Of a stretch of DNA of 64,000 nt, positions 61,059 through 64,000 are shown piece by piece. The stretch covers positions 100,053-164,052 of the forward strand of contig JAYRKL010000008.1 in NCBI GenBank assembly GCA_041905795.1. Reading direction: 5' to 3'. The translations under genes were made by a program, and so were the position numbers. How positions within the stretch are numbered: the stretch's first letter is position 1; each line of letters begins with the position of its first letter. The stretch is from SHVO01 sp041905795 (GTDB taxonomy: Bacteria; Pseudomonadota; Alphaproteobacteria; Rhodospirillales; Rhodospirillaceae). The notes below the pieces were generated by a model. That model saw only the letters and a list, made by a program, of their open reading frames with translations. It ran no database searches and was not told where the DNA came from.

Positions 61059-61229
61059 TTATGGCTCGCCTGGCAGGTCTTTGCCCATTTCCTCAAGGCG
61101 CGCGGAGGTATGAAGGTAATCTTGTCGCAGCCGGAGGATGGCCGCCTGCAGCATCGGGTCAGTGGTGGCGTTCGCGAGGCTGACGCATTCCTCCGCGCGC
61201 TTCCTGTAACCTTCAGCGGTGTAAGGCAT
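61059..61229 (-). CDS. Small conserved-type alphaproteobacterial protein
   Basis: A 56-residue protein starting MPYTAEGYRKRAEECVSLAN, then TTDPMLQAAILRLRQDYLHT and a short acidic end. It resembles the many small helical proteins of Alphaproteobacteria with a YRxRAEEC...LA...TDP pattern, whose function is unknown. The ATG at 61229 lies 52 bases after an FNR-type box, so it is probably the first gene of the cysteine dioxygenase-rhodanese operon. It ends 51 bases before the dioxygenase start. Confidence 0.7.
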   Translation of the reverse strand: MPYTAEGYRKRAEECVSLANATTDPMLQAAILRLRQDYLHTSARLEEMGKDLPGEP

Positions 61230-61280
61230 GATGTCCCCGGATCGGAACCGGCAGCCTTCCGAGAAGTCGGCCCCTAGACA

Positions 61281-61294
61281 TTGATCCCAATCAA
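61281..61294 (-). promoter_or_regulatory. FNR/FixK-type box upstream of the cysteine dioxygenase operon
   Basis: The bases TTGATCCCAATCAA match TTGAT-N4-ATCAA exactly. The centre is about 58 bases before the ATG of the 56-residue protein, leaving room for a start site 41 bases downstream and a short leader. The receiver-protein gene on the other side ends here, so the box serves the operon to the left. Confidence 0.65.
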
Positions 61295-61349
61295 TCGCAG
61301 TCGAAACGGTCCGGTTGCGCCCGGCGCTCTTCCGGCAGCCGGCTTTGTG

Positions 61350-61805
61350 TCATGCGACCTTCAAGTCTTTGGGGTCGATTTGGAAGTAGCGGTCGCGATT
61401 GAGCGGAAAGGCGCGCCGCCGCGCCGCGGTGATGGCCGCCTGCAATTTATGAACGCTGAACGGCTTCACGAGAAAGGCGTTCGCGTCCAGGCGTCTTGCG
61501 ACACCGGCAATGTCCGCCGAGGCCATGCCGGACATCAAGACGATGCTCATATCGGGACGAAAGGAGCGGGCCACGCTCGTGGTGCGGATCTGATAGAGCA
61601 GTTCGAGGCCGTTCCCATCAGCCATGCAAATGTCGGTGATGAGACAATCGAAGCGCTTGTCGCTTCCGGTCAGGAGCGCAAAAGCCTCATACCCCGAGCG
61701 GGCGACCGAAATCCTGGTGGCGCCGAGCCTGCTCAGCATGAGCGACAATCCGTCGATGGCGGAGATGTCGTCGTCTGCGATGAGAAAGTTTAAATCGGCG
61801 AGCAC
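61350..61805 (-). CDS. Stand-alone receiver (REC) domain response regulator
   Basis: A 151-residue CheY-like protein. The phospho-acceptor is Asp58 in LITDICM, with the acidic cluster IADDD near residues 10-13 and Lys114 in FLVKPFS. After the receiver domain only about 30 basic residues remain, so there is no DNA-binding output domain. No histidine kinase is adjacent. It begins with GTG at 61805. Its position beside the iron/redox genes may be meaningful. Confidence 0.88.
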   Translation of the reverse strand: MLADLNFLIADDDISAIDGLSLMLSRLGATRISVARSGYEAFALLTGSDKRFDCLITDICMADGNGLELLYQIRTTSVARSFRPDMSIVLMSGMASADIAGVARRLDANAFLVKPFSVHKLQAAITAARRRAFPLNRDRYFQIDPKDLKVA

Positions 61806-61988
61806 GATGAACTCACGGGGACGAGGCTGACAGGTCGCGCAGTCTCGCCTGCCGCCGTAATCAAATTCTTAAGAACCGAAAGCGGCGGAGCACAATCGCC
61901 GGAAGGGCCCACCTGCCAGTGGAAGACAAAGATGGTTCATCGCCCTCTGATTTGGTCCTGGGGACGCAGGCGTCCTCCTGCGGTGGCA

Positions 61989-64000
61989 TCAAAGGCTGTA
62001 GCGCACGGCCAGCGAGAAAATGTGGTTGGTGAATCGAGGCTGAGTCATTCCTGAGCCCAAAAGAGCGCCGAGCGGGGTGTAGCCGCCAAGATACGCCCAA
62101 TCCGTGGTGGCCTGCCGTGCCAGGGTATAGCCGCCGCGCAGCGTCATGTTCTCCCGCACGGCATATTCGGTCTTCAGGCTGAGATTATGCGTGAGCGCGC
62201 GGGTGTCGGGCAGCGGACTGGCCAATGCGCCGATCTCCGTCGTGCCGTGCGACAAAGTATATTGAACGCCGGCCTTCAGTTTGCGGGCAACGATCTCCCA
62301 GTCCATCTTCAGACCGGCGGTATGCACGGTTTCGTCGTCTTTGGCGGCCCAGAACAGCGCGGCGTTGGTGAGCGTCCGTCCGGACCGCGTATACCCCCGT
62401 TGGGCGGCGATCATCCGCTCAAGGCTGTAAAAGACGCTGGCGGAGAAAGATCCCTCGGCGAAGGACACATCGCCGTCCAGGAGGAAGGACTCCGTGCTGC
62501 CGAGGCCGAGCGCGGACTTGGGGTACTGCGCGGCGGAAAGTCCGGCGGAGGCATTGAACGTCAGGCGTTCGAATGCGGTGTAGGTGGCGCCGCCTTTGGC
62601 TTCGTGGCGCCGCCGGTCGGCAAGGTTGTATTTACGCAGCAGCGGATTCTCTATGGACTGGTTTTGCGCGCCGGCGAGGAAGGCCGCGACATGGGCGGAG
62701 TCCCACGGCAGCGTATCGTCATAGACCGAGCCGTCTCGCCAGGAATAGCTGTAGGCCGACCAGATCGACCCTTGCTCCAGCGTCGCGGCGGCTTTGGCGC
62801 GGACGCTCTGTTCATCCAGCCGGCTGACCTGCTGGTAGTCGTAACGCCGGAAGTCGCCGGTGTAGGTAAGGCTGAGGCGGATGCCCTCCCAGGGGCGATA
62901 GCCGGCTTCGGCGAGCGCATGGTGGAAGGTGAAACTGTGCGGCAGGTTGTAGCGGATGCGGACGTTGTTCCCCGCCACCGCCGGATTGGCCTGATTCTGG
63001 CTGTCGTTCTCGACGAAATTGAATAGATCGCGCGGCGTGCGGTTGTTCCGGTCATCGAAGCTGTAGGAGGCGTTGATGTCCGTCCGGGAGGTCGGCCGGG
63101 AGGTCAGCGTCACGGCGAGCTGCGTCTTTTCAACCCGCCCGCGGAGAGAGGCGCGCGGTAAAGCGGCGCCGACAGTCAGGCTGGTGTTGCCGGTGTATGG
63201 CAGGAAAGGTTCGTCCTGACTTTCGATCGCGTAAGAGGCCCGTGCCGTCAGGCGCGTGGCGGGCGAGACGGCGTAACCCCCCGTAAGCTGGAACGCGTGC
63301 CGGAGAGAACTGGGGGGCAAACTGTATTGAGCGATGACCGAGGCGTTGGTGGTATCTATCGCCGTTCCACCGCCGATCGCGCCCTGGCCTCCTCCAATGG
63401 GGATGCCGCCACCTGGCCCGCCGCCGCCGGTTGGCGGCTGGACAACGGCGCGCGAGAAAGGGGTCGGAACGACAAGCGCCGTGTCGCTGTCCCTGAAGAC
63501 GGCGAGAGTATATTCGGCTTTCCACTGGAGTTTGGCGCTGGCGAAGCCGAAGGACGCCACCAGGCGCGTGGTTTCATAGTCGACCGGCTGAGGAATGAAC
63601 ACCGCCACCGCCGAGTTGGAGTCCTCGCCAAAAGCAATGGACTGGTCTTTGGTTCCTTTTCGCAGACTTTCCGTGACCTGCAGGCGCGCCTCGTATCCCC
63701 GCCAGGGCTTCAGCACCAGATCGCTGCCCACCTTCTGCCAGTGCACCGACAGATCGAGCGGCTTGAGATTGCTTTGAAGTGCCGTGAACTGGAGCGAAGA
63801 GGCGGCGCGTTGCCATGTACCGGGCAGTGTCAGTTGATTGGTTCCTGCGCCGTCGAAGGGTGTTTTGGCGTCTGCGGTGTAGAAGCGTGTGAAGGAGTCA
63901 TAGAACACGCTGCCGCGCCACAGGCCCTGGTTGCCGATATGGGCCTCGAAGTTCATGCGGTCGAAGCCGAGCACCTGGGCCGAGGCGCCCCAGAACCGCG
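61989..64000 (-). CDS. MtrB/PioB-family outer-membrane beta-barrel, 5' end outside window
   Basis: An open frame of more than 660 residues running off the window. The visible part is made of alternating, aromatic-bounded beta strands and ends HIFSLAVRYSL, typical of outer-membrane barrels. The pattern of DRMNFEAHIGNQGLWRGSVFYD and repeated long strands resembles MtrB/PioB porins, which hold decaheme cytochromes across the outer membrane for extracellular iron or electrode electron transfer. No heme CxxCH motif is in the visible part. The partner cytochrome would be expected outside the window. Confidence 0.75.
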   Translation of the reverse strand, partial: RFWGASAQVLGFDRMNFEAHIGNQGLWRGSVFYDSFTRFYTADAKTPFDGAGTNQLTLPGTWQRAASSLQFTALQSNLKPLDLSVHWQKVGSDLVLKPWRGYEARLQVTESLRKGTKDQSIAFGEDSNSAVAVFIPQPVDYETTRLVASFGFASAKLQWKAEYTLAVFRDSDTALVVPTPFSRAVVQPPTGGGGPGGGIPIGGGQGAIGGGTAIDTTNASVIAQYSLPPSSLRHAFQLTGGYAVSPATRLTARASYAIESQDEPFLPYTGNTSLTVGAALPRASLRGRVEKTQLAVTLTSRPTSRTDINASYSFDDRNNRTPRDLFNFVENDSQNQANPAVAGNNVRIRYNLPHSFTFHHALAEAGYRPWEGIRLSLTYTGDFRRYDYQQVSRLDEQSVRAKAAATLEQGSIWSAYSYSWRDGSVYDDTLPWDSAHVAAFLAGAQNQSIENPLLRKYNLADRRRHEAKGGATYTAFERLTFNASAGLSAAQYPKSALGLGSTESFLLDGDVSFAEGSFSASVFYSLERMIAAQRGYTRSGRTLTNAALFWAAKDDETVHTAGLKMDWEIVARKLKAGVQYTLSHGTTEIGALASPLPDTRALTHNLSLKTEYAVRENMTLRGGYTLARQATTDWAYLGGYTPLGALLGSGMTQPRFTNHIFSLAVRYSL

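Noticed and set aside
61008..61277. An 89-residue plus-strand frame upstream of the cysteine dioxygenase
   Set aside because: The minus-strand 56-residue protein in the same place has a family-like sequence and a promoter box; this frame has neither.
1..64000. CRISPR arrays and insertion sequences
   Set aside because: No regularly spaced direct repeats and no transposase-like protein were found in any frame.

Overview
The window is 64 kb of dense, high-GC bacterial chromosome, and I read it as an alphaproteobacterium. The evidence is the ribF-ileS-lspA-bamF-M16 peptidase cluster, a DUF3035/BamF lipoprotein (a family known from Alphaproteobacteria), a class III (GCS2-type) glutamate-cysteine ligase, an ornithine decarboxylase next to a deoxyhypusine-synthase-like gene, and intergenic palindromes of a type common in this class. 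The genus cannot be fixed from sequence alone. The FtrABCD, MtrB/PioB and FNR-box content suggests a facultative anaerobe or microaerophile that handles iron redox chemistry.

Layout. 1-8.5 kb: end of ribF, ileS, lspA, bamF, a membrane protein on the other strand, and an active/inactive pair of M16 peptidases. 8.5-16.8 kb: pgi, mutL, a methyltransferase-like unknown, rsmD, rluB, a glutamine-amidotransferase-type hydrolase, a lytic transglycosylase and tadA. 16.8-26.4 kb: purD, xseA, an M23 peptidase, lpxK, a DUF374 acyltransferase, a GT4 glycosyltransferase, a metallophosphoesterase and a diacylglycerol-kinase-like enzyme, so mostly envelope and lipid functions. 26.4-34.2 kb: a Tat-type exported protein, pmbA, an EamA transporter, ubiD, a GAF/HD-GYP protein and ubiA. 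34.2-43.1 kb: rsmE, gshA, a chorismate mutase, a hemerythrin, pfkA, a MAPEG protein, and a polyamine block (ornithine decarboxylase plus DHS-like homospermidine synthase) followed by a ketopantoate reductase family gene. 43.2-49.2 kb: a surface-glycan block (HAD/COG5610, GT2, galE), then an RNase E/G family protein, yacG and tRNA-Phe(GAA).

The 49.2-54.6 kb stretch downstream of tRNA-Phe looks accessory. It has lower GC, a 3D-domain protein overlapping a small exported protein, two unknown proteins and a SulP-STAS-cyclic-nucleotide-binding fusion. An FkbM methyltransferase follows.

The last 8.5 kb is a redox/iron region: an FtrABCD-type ferrous iron uptake operon, a small protein-cysteine dioxygenase-four-rhodanese operon, a stand-alone receiver protein and the 3' part of an MtrB/PioB-family outer-membrane porin running off the window. 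Perfect FNR/FixK-type boxes (TTGAT-N4-ATCAA) lie in front of ftrABCD and in front of the cysteine dioxygenase operon. A third lies between hemerythrin and pfkA. This points to a shared low-oxygen regulon linking ferrous iron import, sulfane-sulfur/cysteine metabolism, glycolysis and possibly extracellular electron transfer. It is the most interesting system-level signal I see in the window.
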